From NCBI RefSeq assembly GCF_000425045.1, contig NZ_AULA01000002.1, forward strand, positions 62,001 to 126,000: a stretch of 64,000 bases of DNA. The letters run 5' to 3'. Made by a program: the position numbers and the translations under genes. The stretch comes from Acidaminococcus intestini DSM 21505 (GTDB lineage: Bacteria; Bacillota; Negativicutes; Acidaminococcales; Acidaminococcaceae). Positions 46,483-54,476 of the stretch are shown one piece after another (the stretch's first letter is position 1; every line of letters begins with the position of its first letter). The notes under the pieces were generated by a model. The model saw only the letters and a program-made list of their open reading frames with translations. It made no database searches and was not told the DNA's origin.

Positions 46483-46500
46483 AGTTAGTTTTGACTAACT
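46483..46500. promoter_or_regulatory. Inverted repeat at the ahpC transcription start
   Basis: AGTTAGTTTTGACTAACT has perfect seven-base arms and a four-base spacer. It begins six bases after the -10 element, so it covers about +1 to +18. It could be an operator for a peroxide-sensing repressor (MarR/OhrR-like sites look similar; it does not match the PerR box) or a 5' hairpin in the mRNA. Confidence 0.55.
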
Positions 46501-46506
46501 ACGTAC

Positions 46507-46535
46507 AGTATAACAGGATACTTTTTCTCTGTCAA
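46507..46535 (-). promoter_or_regulatory. Promoter of ahpC
   Basis: Minus-strand -35 TTGACA (46530-46535), 17-base spacer, -10 TATACT (46507-46512). Confidence 0.82.
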
Positions 46536-46578
46536 TAATAGATATTGATGGAAGCCTTTTCTTGGTTCTATAATTTAA

Positions 46579-47451
46579 TTTGGGGCGCTAACGTGACCGT
46601 CTGGGTGCGTGTCCTTTCAGCGCCTACTTTTTTTCAATAAAAAAAAGTCATATGCACTCAAATCCCTTACAATTAAAGTGATCAAACAATAAAGAAAGTG
46701 AGTTGAATACATATGCCTTCCCTAGATTATATCGAAAAATTAACAGGAATTAAAGAGGAATGGATTCAAAATTTAAAGGAAACGGAATCAGCCTTGGTTT
46801 TAGCGGTTCAGCTGCCGCCTCAAGAACACATCCGCCCTCATTGCAAGGCCACTACAAGACGCATAAAGGGCTACTATACGCGCCTCATCAAACATTCCCC
46901 ACTTCTCCATAAAAAGTTGCATCTCCTGTATCGCCAGAGACGCTATAGATGCAGCTGTGGTCACACAGTTAACGAGAAGAGCCCCTTTGCCTCTCCGTAT
47001 TTCCAAACCTCTTCCTCGCTTCAACAAGTCATGCTCCAGGAGCTGCGTCAACACCTTTCTTTCCAAGAAGCGGCCAGACGATGCCATGTCAGCACCAGCC
47101 AGGTCATTCGCGTCTTTAATGAAGTCCATATTCCTCGTCCCAGTCACCTTCCCCGCGTGCTTTCCATCGATGAATTTAAAGGAAATGCTGCCGGTCAGAA
47201 GTACCAAGTCATCATCACTGACTCTGAAGCCAAGCGGATAATGGTCATTCTTCCGGCACGAACCACCAACGGCTTTACTGAAGGCTGCAACAATAAAATC
47301 AAGGTGGTAAAACGGATCTCATTTGGTCTGCGCAATTTTGAGCGCTTTCGTCATAGGATCTTGTACATTAACACACGCAACGAAAAAGGACACGCACTAT
47401 CTTTCGTGCATGTCCTCTTCAGGAGAGCATAGACACTTTAGCACCCCAAAA
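46579..47451 (+). mobile_element. Internally deleted ISL3-family insertion sequence
   Basis: An element of about 870 bases bounded by imperfect inverted repeats: TTTGGGGCGCTAACGTG at 46579-46595 and, read on the minus strand, TTTGGGGTGCTAAAGTG ending at 47450. Between them is a shortened ISL3 transposase. An inverted pair GGACACGCAC/GTGCATGTCC lies inside the right end. I see no clear eight-base target duplication. The right end abuts a fragment of an IS256-type transposase. Confidence 0.8.
46713..47432 (+). pseudogene. ISL3 transposase with a large internal deletion
   Basis: The 239-residue frame begins like a complete ISL3 transposase: N-terminal region, basic zinc-finger-like CSCGHTVNEKSPF, helix-turn-helix SFQEAARRCHVSTSQVIRVF, and the first DDE block LSIDEFKGNAAGQKYQ. 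After MVILPAR (near residue 188) it jumps straight to TNGFTEGCNNKIKVVKR, which belongs at the C-terminus, so roughly 200 residues containing the remaining catalytic residues are gone. The deletion keeps the frame. It cannot encode an active transposase. Confidence 0.85.
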
Positions 47452-47778
47452 TTTGACAAAGAACCGAAAAAATGGACGCCCTATTATCCGGCGTCCATGA
47501 AGCGATGGTTTGACAATTGGGATGTCATCTCACCAATTTTTAAATTTTCAACAGAGGTTCGTACGGTCTTTTATACCACGAATGCGATAGAGAGTTTGAA
47601 TTCATCCTACCGCCGCTTGAATTGCCAGAGAAACGTTTTCCCGAGTGCGCAGGCATTGCTAAAAACGTTATATCTTGCAACGTTTGAAGCCACTAAGAAA
47701 TGGACTATGGCTATTAGAAACTGGGGCAAGGTCAGAGGCGAGCTGTCTATTATGTATCCAAATCGATTAATTCCGTAA
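47450..47778 (+). pseudogene. C-terminal fragment of an IS256-family transposase
   Basis: About 100 codons remain, including KRWFDNWDVISPIFKF, VRTVFYTTNAIESLNSSYRR and FPSAQALLKTLYLAT, the conserved end of mutator-type transposases. The N-terminal two thirds and catalytic aspartates are missing. The ISL3 element forms its left boundary, which suggests the ISL3 copy landed in it or that a deletion joined them. Confidence 0.85.
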
Positions 47779-47781
47779 GAT

Positions 47782-47806
47782 TAGCGTATACAATTAGCAT
47801 ACGCTA
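47782..47806. repeat. Hairpin after the IS256 remnant
   Basis: TAGCGTAT (47782-47789) faces ATACGCTA (47799-47806) with a nine-base spacer. It may be part of the old IS end or a weak terminator; no long T-tract follows. Confidence 0.4.
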
Positions 47807-47929
47807 CTATATATCATAGAAGACCTTATTTACAGACTTTTCTTCATACCCTCCAATAAAATGACCATAATTTTTGACGCATGCCTTAACACCCATGCAG
47901 ATACCAACCAAAATTCCATTAATTTATAT

Positions 47930-48928
47930 TTATCTGTTCATAAAACAATCAACTTTGTAAGCAACAGTATTCCAGAAATCAATAGTTGCTTTAGCATTTG
48001 GAACCGCTGCATCGAAACCATGGTAAACGCCCGGGATTACGTGCATTTCCGTATCAATCCCCTGAGAAATTAATTTATTGCCATAGCTGATGTCTTCATT
48101 TACAAAAAGATCTAAATCGCCAACATAAATCATGGCTGGCGGTAAGTCTTTTAAGTTTTTAGCAAAGGCAGGAGAATAATATTGACGCATTTTTTTAGGA
48201 ATCTTTTTGTAACCGGCCAACTTTTTCCATGCAAACGCGTTAGTTTCGCGATCCCAGCAAACTTGGCCTGTGTACGGAGCATTATAAATGTCATCCTTAC
48301 TGCCAGTACGGCTATCCAACATAGGATAAATCAAAATTTGTCCGTTGAGCTTTAGATTATCGTGATCGCGGTTGTAGAGAGCTAAAGCAGCCGTTAATCC
48401 ACCACCGGCACTATCGCCCATGATTATAATTTTATCAGTGTTCAAGCCGTAGTTAGCACCGCTAGTCTTAACAAATTTTAAGCCTTTGTACGCATCCTCA
48501 AGTGCTGCAGGGAACGAAGCTTCCATTGAAGTTCTGTATTTTGGTGTTACTACTGCAACATTCATTCGGTCAGCCATCATTTGGTATTTAGGCATATTGT
48601 TATAAGCGCCACGCAGCAAATATCCACCACCGTGAGAATAGTAAATAACAGGCAGGGCGGTACCGCTTTCTGTATTTTTAGGACGATAAATACGTAATTC
48701 AACATTGTCCGCATGTATTACTTCAGGAGTTATATTGGGGAAGGACTGAACAGGAGCTTTCATAAAAGCTTCTACATCTGCTTCATTTTCCATATGAAAG
48801 AGGAAGGTTGCAGCTTTTTCACGATATTCAGGTAAAATTTTATGCATGGAAGTGAGCTCAGCTGCAAAGCCTTGGGCTGTAATGATAAATCCGACAAAAA
48901 GAGGCAGTAATATTTTTGTCAATCTCAT
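47930..48928 (-). CDS. Secreted alpha/beta-hydrolase of the hormone-sensitive-lipase type
   Basis: A 332-residue esterase/lipase-like enzyme. Residues 1-22 are a signal peptide (MRLTKILLPLFVGFIITAQG). The HSL family signature is complete: oxyanion motif HGGGY near 98-102, nucleophile GDSAGGG near 171-177, acidic residue in YVGDLDLF near 268 and catalytic His in PGVYHGFDA near 305. The substrate is unknown. The gene is clearly more A+T-rich than its neighbours (many AAA, TTA and ATT codons) and lies between IS remnants, so horizontal acquisition is likely. Confidence 0.9.
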   Translation of the reverse strand: MRLTKILLPLFVGFIITAQGFAAELTSMHKILPEYREKAATFLFHMENEADVEAFMKAPVQSFPNITPEVIHADNVELRIYRPKNTESGTALPVIYYSHGGGYLLRGAYNNMPKYQMMADRMNVAVVTPKYRTSMEASFPAALEDAYKGLKFVKTSGANYGLNTDKIIIMGDSAGGGLTAALALYNRDHDNLKLNGQILIYPMLDSRTGSKDDIYNAPYTGQVCWDRETNAFAWKKLAGYKKIPKKMRQYYSPAFAKNLKDLPPAMIYVGDLDLFVNEDISYGNKLISQGIDTEMHVIPGVYHGFDAAVPNAKATIDFWNTVAYKVDCFMNR

Positions 48929-49129
48929 TTTTTACTCCTTTTAAATAGAAATAATTTTCACTTTATTTGTATTATACATAAATAACCATATATTATCAAG
49001 GTTCTTCACGGAAATTTGTGGAGTCATAGACAGATGGATATTGAAAAAGGACATCAAATTCTCCAAAATATAAGGTGACCAAACCAAAATAAAGGAGAAT
49101 TGAGATATCCTCTATTTAGTACATTATTC

Positions 49130-49723
49130 AAGCAGACCTTTTTTGTCAAGACCCCAATTACCTTGTTTTCTTCCCTGAAGATCCTTTGGATGATTCCACG
49201 GCATGGGTGGTCACCGGCCAGAAACATCATACCGATTTCCTCTGCCCTTGCTGCGGAGAGCCGATGCATGTCTATGGCACGTACCGAACCCGCCTAAGGA
49301 CGGTGCCTATGCAGCCAAATGCCAGGCGCACTGTCCTTTTCGAGGGGTACCGCTTCCTGTGCCCTTGCTGTCAGGAAACGATTACGGAACTCAATCCGTA
49401 CAGATGTCCTGGAACGAGAATCACCAAACGGGCCGCTGTGTAGATTAAATCACTGCTTTCCCAGGGCCTTACGATTGCCGGCGTGCAGAAGATAGCGGGC
49501 ATCCATTGGGACACCATTCGCCAAGCTGAAGGAAAAGCGAATCGACGGTCTGGCAACCCCCGCCAAATGCCCTATTAACACAGGCCGATTGGAAGGATGC
49601 AACAACAAAATCACGGTTGCCAAACGAAATGCGTATGGGTACAAGAACGACAGATACTTTTTTACCTTGATTCGGTACCTGTCTTTACCTACGTATGATT
49701 TGGCATCCCCCAAAAATGCGTGA
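49130..49723 (+). pseudogene. Remnant of a second ISL3-type transposase
   Basis: Pieces in different frames: near 49150-49440 a zinc-finger N-terminus (DFLCPCCGEPMHVYGTY, then GYRFLCPCCQETITELNPYR), then a stop at 49441-49443, a short helix-turn-helix-like stretch (GLTIAGVQKIAGIHWDTIR), and near 49565-49723 a C-terminal GRLEGCNNKITVAKRNAYGY. The catalytic middle is absent. The left boundary is approximate. It differs in sequence from the ISL3 copy at 46.6 kb, so it is an older, separate element. Confidence 0.75.
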
Positions 49724-49928
49724 GGAACCAAGTTATAGCATAATTTTATGAATTTTTCTCCTCTCTGGTCATTGGTTGGAAGATTTTTATTTTCTGCCGG
49801 AATGACCATCACTACATCCCCTTAGGAAGTTAAAAAGAATAAAAAAGAAGATGGGGAACAAACAAAAGCTCTCCCTGTCTAATCTTACGATGATTTTGAG
49901 GACTTTCCCAATGGCTGGTGAAAAACAA

Positions 49929-49965
49929 AAAACTCCGAATAGGCTCACCTATTCGGAGTTTTTTA
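49929..49965. terminator. Terminator after the YqeY gene, bidirectional
   Basis: AAACTCCGAATAGG and CCTATTCGGAGTTT form a perfect 14-base stem with a four-base loop; T-tracts on both strands; it touches the stop codon of the gene at 49966. Confidence 0.9.
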
Positions 49966-50415
49966 CTATTTGAGCAATTCCTTGACGAGGGCACTGACGC
50001 GCGAACCAGCTGCGCGGCCTTGGGTCTGGGCAAGTACCCGGCCCATGACCTTTCCCATGTCCTTCATGGACTTGGCGCCGGTTGTGGCAATGACATCTTG
50101 AATCACTTTTTTCAGTTCCTCATCACTGAGCGGTTCGGGGAGATACTTCTTAAGAATCTCGATTTCCTCTTCGTTCTTAGCGACAAGGTCAGGACGATTG
50201 GCATCCTTGATTTCCTTGATGGTGTCTTCGCGCTGCTTGACTTCTTTCATCAAGACGGCCATGACGGCATCATCCGTAAGTTCGGTCTTTTCATCAATCT
50301 CTTTGTTCCGGACAGCAGCCCAGACCATACGCAGGACGGAAAGGCGTTCCTTACCGCTTTCCCGTTCTTTCATGGCGGTCTTCATATCCGTCTGCAAGAG
50401 TTCTCGTAAAGACAT
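49966..50415 (-). CDS. yqeY: GatB/YqeY domain protein
   Basis: A 149-residue helical protein of the YqeY family, related to the tail of GatB and thought to bind tRNA or assist amidotransferase-like reactions; the physiological role is not settled. Seen are LRELLQTDMKTAMKERESGKER, LSVLRMVWAAVRNKEID, EIEILKKYLPEPLSDEEL and the C-terminal MGKVMGRVLAQTQGRAAGSRV. I start at ATG 50415. It follows rpsU, a pairing common in Firmicutes. Confidence 0.93.
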   Translation of the reverse strand: MSLRELLQTDMKTAMKERESGKERLSVLRMVWAAVRNKEIDEKTELTDDAVMAVLMKEVKQREDTIKEIKDANRPDLVAKNEEEIEILKKYLPEPLSDEELKKVIQDVIATTGAKSMKDMGKVMGRVLAQTQGRAAGSRVSALVKELLK

Positions 50416-50435
50416 CACTAAAGCCCCCAAACGAA

Positions 50436-50612
50436 TTATCTGGATTTGCGTTTTCTGGCAGCTTCAGACTTCTTTTTGCGTTTTACGCTGGGCTTCTCAT
50501 AGTGTTCGCGTTTTCTCACTTCGGAGAGGACGCCGGCCTTCTGAGTCGCACGCTTAAAACGACGAAGCGCACTGTCAATGGATTCAGTTTTGCCAACTCT
50601 GATCTCAGTCAT
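50436..50612 (-). CDS. rpsU: 30S ribosomal protein S21
   Basis: A 58-residue basic protein: [20 protein letters not shown] at the N-terminus, [17 protein letters not shown] in the middle and a Lys/Arg-rich tail ending RKRKSR. The ribosome site GGAGGGATATAG precedes ATG 50612. Its position next to yqeY and downstream of the prmA-rsmE-mtaB-HIT run is the classical one. Confidence 0.97.
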   Translation of the reverse strand: MTEIRVGKTESIDSALRRFKRATQKAGVLSEVRKREHYEKPSVKRKKKSEAARKRKSR

Positions 50613-50671
50613 CTATATCCCTCCCTCCACGATCTCTTTCGGGAAGTGTAATTTAACATTAACACTCGGTT

Positions 50672-50701
50672 ATTATACCGTAAAAGAGGGGTACCTGTCA
50701 A
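50672..50701 (-). promoter_or_regulatory. Promoter of rpsU-yqeY
   Basis: Minus-strand -35 TTGACA (50696-50701), 18-base spacer, -10 TATAAT (50672-50677), so rpsU need not depend on the upstream genes. Confidence 0.78.
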
Positions 50702-50706
50702 CGATT

Positions 50707-51042
50707 TTAGAGCTTCGGCCAACCTAGTTCTTTACCGCCCAGGATATGGAAGTGCAAATGAGGAACTGTTTGGCCGCCTTCGGCGCCTGTATTGACAATG
50801 AGACGGAAGCCTTTTTCAGCAATTCCAAGTTTTTTTGTTACTTCCGGCAGGATTTTCTTTACATGAGCCACCAGTTCCACCGGCGCCGTAACGATATTTT
50901 CCGTGTGTTTCTTGGGAATGATGAGGACATGGATTGGTGCTATGGGACTAAGGTCATTGATGGCAATGACTTCATCATCTTCATAGACGCGGGGGCTTGG
51001 AATCTCACCGGAAACAATTTTACAAAATACACAATCACTCAT
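50707..51042 (-). CDS. HIT-family nucleotide hydrolase (HinT-like)
   Basis: A 111-residue histidine-triad protein that hydrolyses adenosine 5'-phosphoramidates or similar nucleotide conjugates. The sequence has the N-terminal CVFCKIVSGEIPSPRVYEDD, HVLIIPKKH and the triad VPHLHFHILGGKELGW. I start at ATG 51042 (MSDCVFCKI) after AAGAGGTG; the longer reading adds 18 residues not seen in the family. It follows mtaB. Confidence 0.94.
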   Translation of the reverse strand: MSDCVFCKIVSGEIPSPRVYEDDEVIAINDLSPIAPIHVLIIPKKHTENIVTAPVELVAHVKKILPEVTKKLGIAEKGFRLIVNTGAEGGQTVPHLHFHILGGKELGWPKL

Positions 51043-51102
51043 AAAAAACACCTCTTTCTCTTGACGGGCGACGCTTGAGTGCGTCCCCTTCATCACTGAC
51101 TG

Positions 51103-52410
51103 TCAGCAGGGTTCGGCAAGGACGCCATCATCAAAAAGGCCGGTTACGGCAACGGTCGTAAGGGTTCCCGTAAGGTCTTCTTCGGACTTAAGGTAGACCC
51201 GGACATAATTGGGTGTGAGACCTTCCCAAAGCCCTTTCCTGCCTATTTGTTCCCACAAGACGGGGTACTGGCGCCCAATGAGGGTCTTTCGGAAGATTTC
51301 ATTTCCTTTGCGGTCCACTGCCTCCAAACGATGGACCCTGTCTTCCTTTTCCTTATTGGAAAGCTGGTCCTTCCGTTCTGCTGCCGGCGTTCCCTTGCGT
51401 TTGGAATAAGGAAAGATATGGATCTTGGCAAAGCCGCAGGCCTCAGCAAAGGTCAGGGTTTGGGCAAAGTCAGCTTCCGTCTCCCCCGGGAATCCGACTA
51501 TGATATCCGTTGTAATGGCTACATCCGGAACAGCTGCACGGATCCTATCAATGAGCTCCTTGAAGCGGGCTGTGTCATAAGGCCGGTTCATCGCCTTTAG
51601 TATCTTATCGCAGCCAGATTGAAGAGGCAAATGAAGATGGCAGCAAAAACGCGGATCTTCCTGCATGAGCCGAAGGAGCTCCGGCTGGACTTCCACCGAT
51701 TCCAAGGAGCCTAAGCGCAGACGGCACAGGGCCGGTACAGAAAGGGCAGCGCTAACGGCATCGGAGAGACGCTCGCCATTTGCCGTCTCCTTACCATAAC
51801 AGCCAAGATGGATACCAAGGAGAACGACTTCCTTATACCCTTCTTCTGTAAGGTGCTCCACTTCGCGGCGGATACTTGATAGCGGTCGGGAACGCAGATG
51901 ACCTCTTGCATAGGGGATGATGCAGTACGAGCAGTACTGATCACAGCCTTCCTGAATCTTTAGGAAGGCCCGGTCACGGCTGTCATCGACAGAAGCCGCA
52001 AGATCTTCAAATTCACTGCCTACAGGCAGGTCAAGGACGTCATTGACGGGCGCCGCGTCCCGCTCACCGAGGCGCTCTTCCACAAGCTCAACGATGCGGG
52101 CCCGGTCACGGTTGCCGACAAGCAGGTCCACGCCCTCAAGGGCCGCAACCTCTTCCGGCGCCGTCTGGGGATAACACCCTGTAACGACTATGAGCGGTTT
52201 GGGATCACGTTTGATGGTACGGCGGATCATGCGCCGGGATTTCCCCTGCCCCATATTGGTGACGACGCAGGTATTGATGAGACAAATATCACTGGCTTCT
52301 CCAAAAGGAACGATTTCATAGCCAGCTTCACGGAAAAGTTTTTCCATGGAAGCCGTATCGGACTGGTTCACTTTGCAGCCCAGAGTATAAAAACTGATGC
52401 TGTGCTTCAC
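51103..52410 (-). CDS. mtaB: tRNA (t6A37) methylthiotransferase MtaB
   Basis: MtaB adds a methylthio group to t6A37 of tRNAs reading ANN codons. The 435 residues contain the N-terminal UPF0004 domain with cysteines in YTLGCKVNQSDT, CLINTCVV and VTGCYPQTAPEE for one cluster, the radical SAM CxxxCxxC in EGCDQYCSYCIIPYARG near 155, and a C-terminal TRAM domain (about 375-435). It lies two bases after rsmE. Confidence 0.95.
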   Translation of the reverse strand: MKHSISFYTLGCKVNQSDTASMEKLFREAGYEIVPFGEASDICLINTCVVTNMGQGKSRRMIRRTIKRDPKPLIVVTGCYPQTAPEEVAALEGVDLLVGNRDRARIVELVEERLGERDAAPVNDVLDLPVGSEFEDLAASVDDSRDRAFLKIQEGCDQYCSYCIIPYARGHLRSRPLSSIRREVEHLTEEGYKEVVLLGIHLGCYGKETANGERLSDAVSAALSVPALCRLRLGSLESVEVQPELLRLMQEDPRFCCHLHLPLQSGCDKILKAMNRPYDTARFKELIDRIRAAVPDVAITTDIIVGFPGETEADFAQTLTFAEACGFAKIHIFPYSKRKGTPAAERKDQLSNKEKEDRVHRLEAVDRKGNEIFRKTLIGRQYPVLWEQIGRKGLWEGLTPNYVRVYLKSEEDLTGTLTTVAVTGLFDDGVLAEPC

Positions 52411-52412
52411 AC

Positions 52413-53156
52413 TTAACCTCCCAGGTTTCCGGTTTCGTATTGGATAGCCGCAAGGGCCGCAAGAGCCGCGGTTTCCGTGCGCAGGATGCGTGGTCCAAGG
52501 CTGACAGACTGCCAGTCATGGGCAGCAGCAAGATCAAATTCATCCCCTGAAAAACCGCCTTCAGGCCCAATGAGAAGAGCAATGGATTTTGCATCAGGAG
52601 TCTTCTGAAGAGTCCTGCGCAGGCTGCCTTCTTCCTCGACTTCGTAGGCCATGAGCTTTAGGTCCGCTTCACAGGAAGTCAGGGCGAGCGCTACCGGCAG
52701 AGGGGCCTTGATAACAGGGACGATATCCCGCTTGCTTTGCTTGGCCGCTGCCTCAGCAATCTTTTGCCAGCGCTCCAGCTTTTTGGCAGTTTTCCCCTCA
52801 TCAAGGCGAACGACACAATGAGCCATACTGACAGGTTGGATCTCCGAAATACCCAGTTCAATGGCTTTTTGGATGATCCATTCCATCTTGTCCTGCTTGG
52901 GAAGCCCCTGATAGAGGGTGACCCTCACTGTCGGTTCGTGGTTTTCTTCAAGGATCCGTACTGTTTCAAGGGTGACGGCATCTTTGGAAAAGGCCGTAAT
53001 TTTCATAACGGCGGCAATCTGGTCAAGGCTTACGATTTGAACCTCGTCCCCTACTTTCATGCGCAGGACATGGCCCATGTGATGGGCATCCTGGCCTGTC
53101 ACTTCCAGGGTATCGGCAAAGGGTTTGCCTAAAAAGAAACGGTACACGTCAGGCAT
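52413..53156 (-). CDS. rsmE: 16S rRNA (uracil1498-N3)-methyltransferase
   Basis: RsmE methylates U1498 of 16S rRNA. The 247 residues have the N-terminal PUA-like domain with HHMGHVLRMKVGDEV and a SPOUT/knotted C-terminal domain with KQDKMEWIIQKAIELGISEIQPV, LLIGPEGGFSGDEFD and SLGPRILRTETAALAAL. It overlaps prmA by eight bases. Confidence 0.96.
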   Translation of the reverse strand: MPDVYRFFLGKPFADTLEVTGQDAHHMGHVLRMKVGDEVQIVSLDQIAAVMKITAFSKDAVTLETVRILEENHEPTVRVTLYQGLPKQDKMEWIIQKAIELGISEIQPVSMAHCVVRLDEGKTAKKLERWQKIAEAAAKQSKRDIVPVIKAPLPVALALTSCEADLKLMAYEVEEEGSLRRTLQKTPDAKSIALLIGPEGGFSGDEFDLAAAHDWQSVSLGPRILRTETAALAALAAIQYETGNLGG

Positions 53157-54090
53157 CCTTTCTCATGGTGATTGCGGTCCAACCAGCACGGTTTTTAACA
53201 TCAAGGACAGTAAAACCATGTTGCCGAGCCGCTTTTTCCACATCGCAAAGGCGCTCCTTGATGACGCCCGAGGCGAGGAAGAGCCCGCCTTGACGGAGCT
53301 TTTTGAATGCATCGGGAAGGAGCGTGATGATGATGTCAGCAATAATGTTTGCCACAATGAGATCGGCCTTTTCATCGGCATCATCGAGGAGATTGCCCTT
53401 TTTGACCGTAATCCGGTTGGAAAGGTGATTTTTGGCAATATTTTCCTTGGCCACTTCCACAGCCTTGCCGTCAATATCAATGGCATGAATGGAACGGGCG
53501 CCCATAAGCGCGGCCGTCATGGCAAGGATCCCGCTTCCTGTACCGACGTCATACACATCGATATTGGGCGTGACCAGTTCCTCAAGGCGTTCGATACACA
53601 TCCGCGTTGTAGCATGCGTTCCCGTACCAAAGGCCATACCGGGATCAAGTTCGATGACTTTTTCTTCCGCCGTCGGGGTATAGCTTTCCCAATCGGGTTT
53701 GATGACAATCTGACTGCCGATCTTCGTCGTATGGAAATACTGCTTCCATTCATTGGCCCAATCTTTTTCACTCACCTTACGGAAGCGGAGCTGACCAACC
53801 TGGAAGCTGCCAATTCTCTTTTCTATCTCTGACAAGCCTTCCTTAATGGTGGAAAGGCGTCCGGACAGTTCTTCATCTTCAGGATAATAGGCAGAAACGG
53901 TCACAATCTCCGTTTCTTCCGGCATGGGAAGGTCACACAGTTCCCACGTTGTATGTTCCTTGAGCTCCTTGAGGAGCAGGGGATCGTCTATTTCAACTCC
54001 GTTACGGGCGCCGGCTTCACAAAAAAGATTGGCTGTTGCTTCGACGGCTTCACGGGTTACACTGATGCTGACTTGCTGCCAAGTATCCAT
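53149..54090 (-). CDS. prmA: Ribosomal protein L11 methyltransferase
   Basis: PrmA methylates ribosomal protein L11. The 313 residues have the N-terminal substrate domain, then KVIELDPGMAFGTGTHATTRMC, VYDVGTGSGILAMTAALMGA (SAM site) and VANIIADIIITLLPD. I start at ATG 54090 (MDTWQQVSISV), with AAAGGA ten bases before; the ATG three codons earlier is too close to that site. It is the first gene of prmA-rsmE-mtaB-HIT. Confidence 0.95.
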   Translation of the reverse strand: MDTWQQVSISVTREAVEATANLFCEAGARNGVEIDDPLLLKELKEHTTWELCDLPMPEETEIVTVSAYYPEDEELSGRLSTIKEGLSEIEKRIGSFQVGQLRFRKVSEKDWANEWKQYFHTTKIGSQIVIKPDWESYTPTAEEKVIELDPGMAFGTGTHATTRMCIERLEELVTPNIDVYDVGTGSGILAMTAALMGARSIHAIDIDGKAVEVAKENIAKNHLSNRITVKKGNLLDDADEKADLIVANIIADIIITLLPDAFKKLRQGGLFLASGVIKERLCDVEKAARQHGFTVLDVKNRAGWTAITMRKDA

Positions 54091-54119
54091 TTGCTTCATC
54101 CTTTCTTTGTTATCAGCTC

Positions 54120-54128
54120 ATTATACCA
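54120..54128 (-). promoter_or_regulatory. Extended -10 promoter of prmA
   Basis: The minus-strand reading TGGTATAAT gives TATAAT at 54120-54125 with a TG extension; the -35 region (ATGACG, 17 bases upstream) is weak. Confidence 0.5.
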
Positions 54129-54157
54129 CAGGTAGGGCGCTCCGTCATACAGCCGAA

Positions 54158-54192
54158 AAAAAGACCAGGCCCTCAGTCCTGGTCTTTTTTGC
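54158..54192. terminator. Terminator overlapping the end of the small gene after trkH
   Basis: AAAGACCAGG and CCTGGTCTTT (minus strand) enclose ACTGAGGG and are flanked by T-tracts on both strands. The 5' arm encodes the last residues KKDQ of the upstream protein and the loop contains its TGA stop. Confidence 0.85.
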
Positions 54193-54466
54193 GGTCTCGA
54201 TTATACCACGCGTTCACTTTTTGGCTGTAATATTCAGCTTCCTTTTTACGGCGCCATGCGTCTCGTTCATCGCAGATGGCAAGCATTTCATCAGCAATGT
54301 CCTCAGCCGAAGCCGGCTGATTGTGCGCGACATAAAGGGCCAAACGGCGGATGCTTTTTTCAGAGCCCAAATTTGCAGCAAGCAGACGTCCAAATTCAGC
54401 AGGGTGACCCAGCAGGACAACTTCTTTTATAAGACGCTCCGTCCAGTATTCCACTTCATTTGTCAT
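54173..54466 (-). CDS. Small protein of unknown function after trkH
   Basis: A 97-residue soluble, charged protein I do not recognise. It starts at ATG 54466 (MTNEVEYWTERLIKEVVLLG) behind AAGGAGCC, ten bases after the trkH stop, so it is in the trk operon. The first 60 residues look helical; the end is very basic and acidic by turns (RDAWRRKKEAEYYSQKVNAW). Longer readings extend into trkH and lack support. Its stop codon is inside the operon terminator. Confidence 0.7.
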   Translation of the reverse strand: MTNEVEYWTERLIKEVVLLGHPAEFGRLLAANLGSEKSIRRLALYVAHNQPASAEDIADEMLAICDERDAWRRKKEAEYYSQKVNAWYNRDRKKDQD

Positions 54467-54476
54467 ATGAGGCTCC

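Noticed and set aside
46579-49723. A prophage or integrative element
   Set aside because: Only IS transposase remnants and one esterase are present; no integrase, capsid, relaxase or attachment-site repeats.
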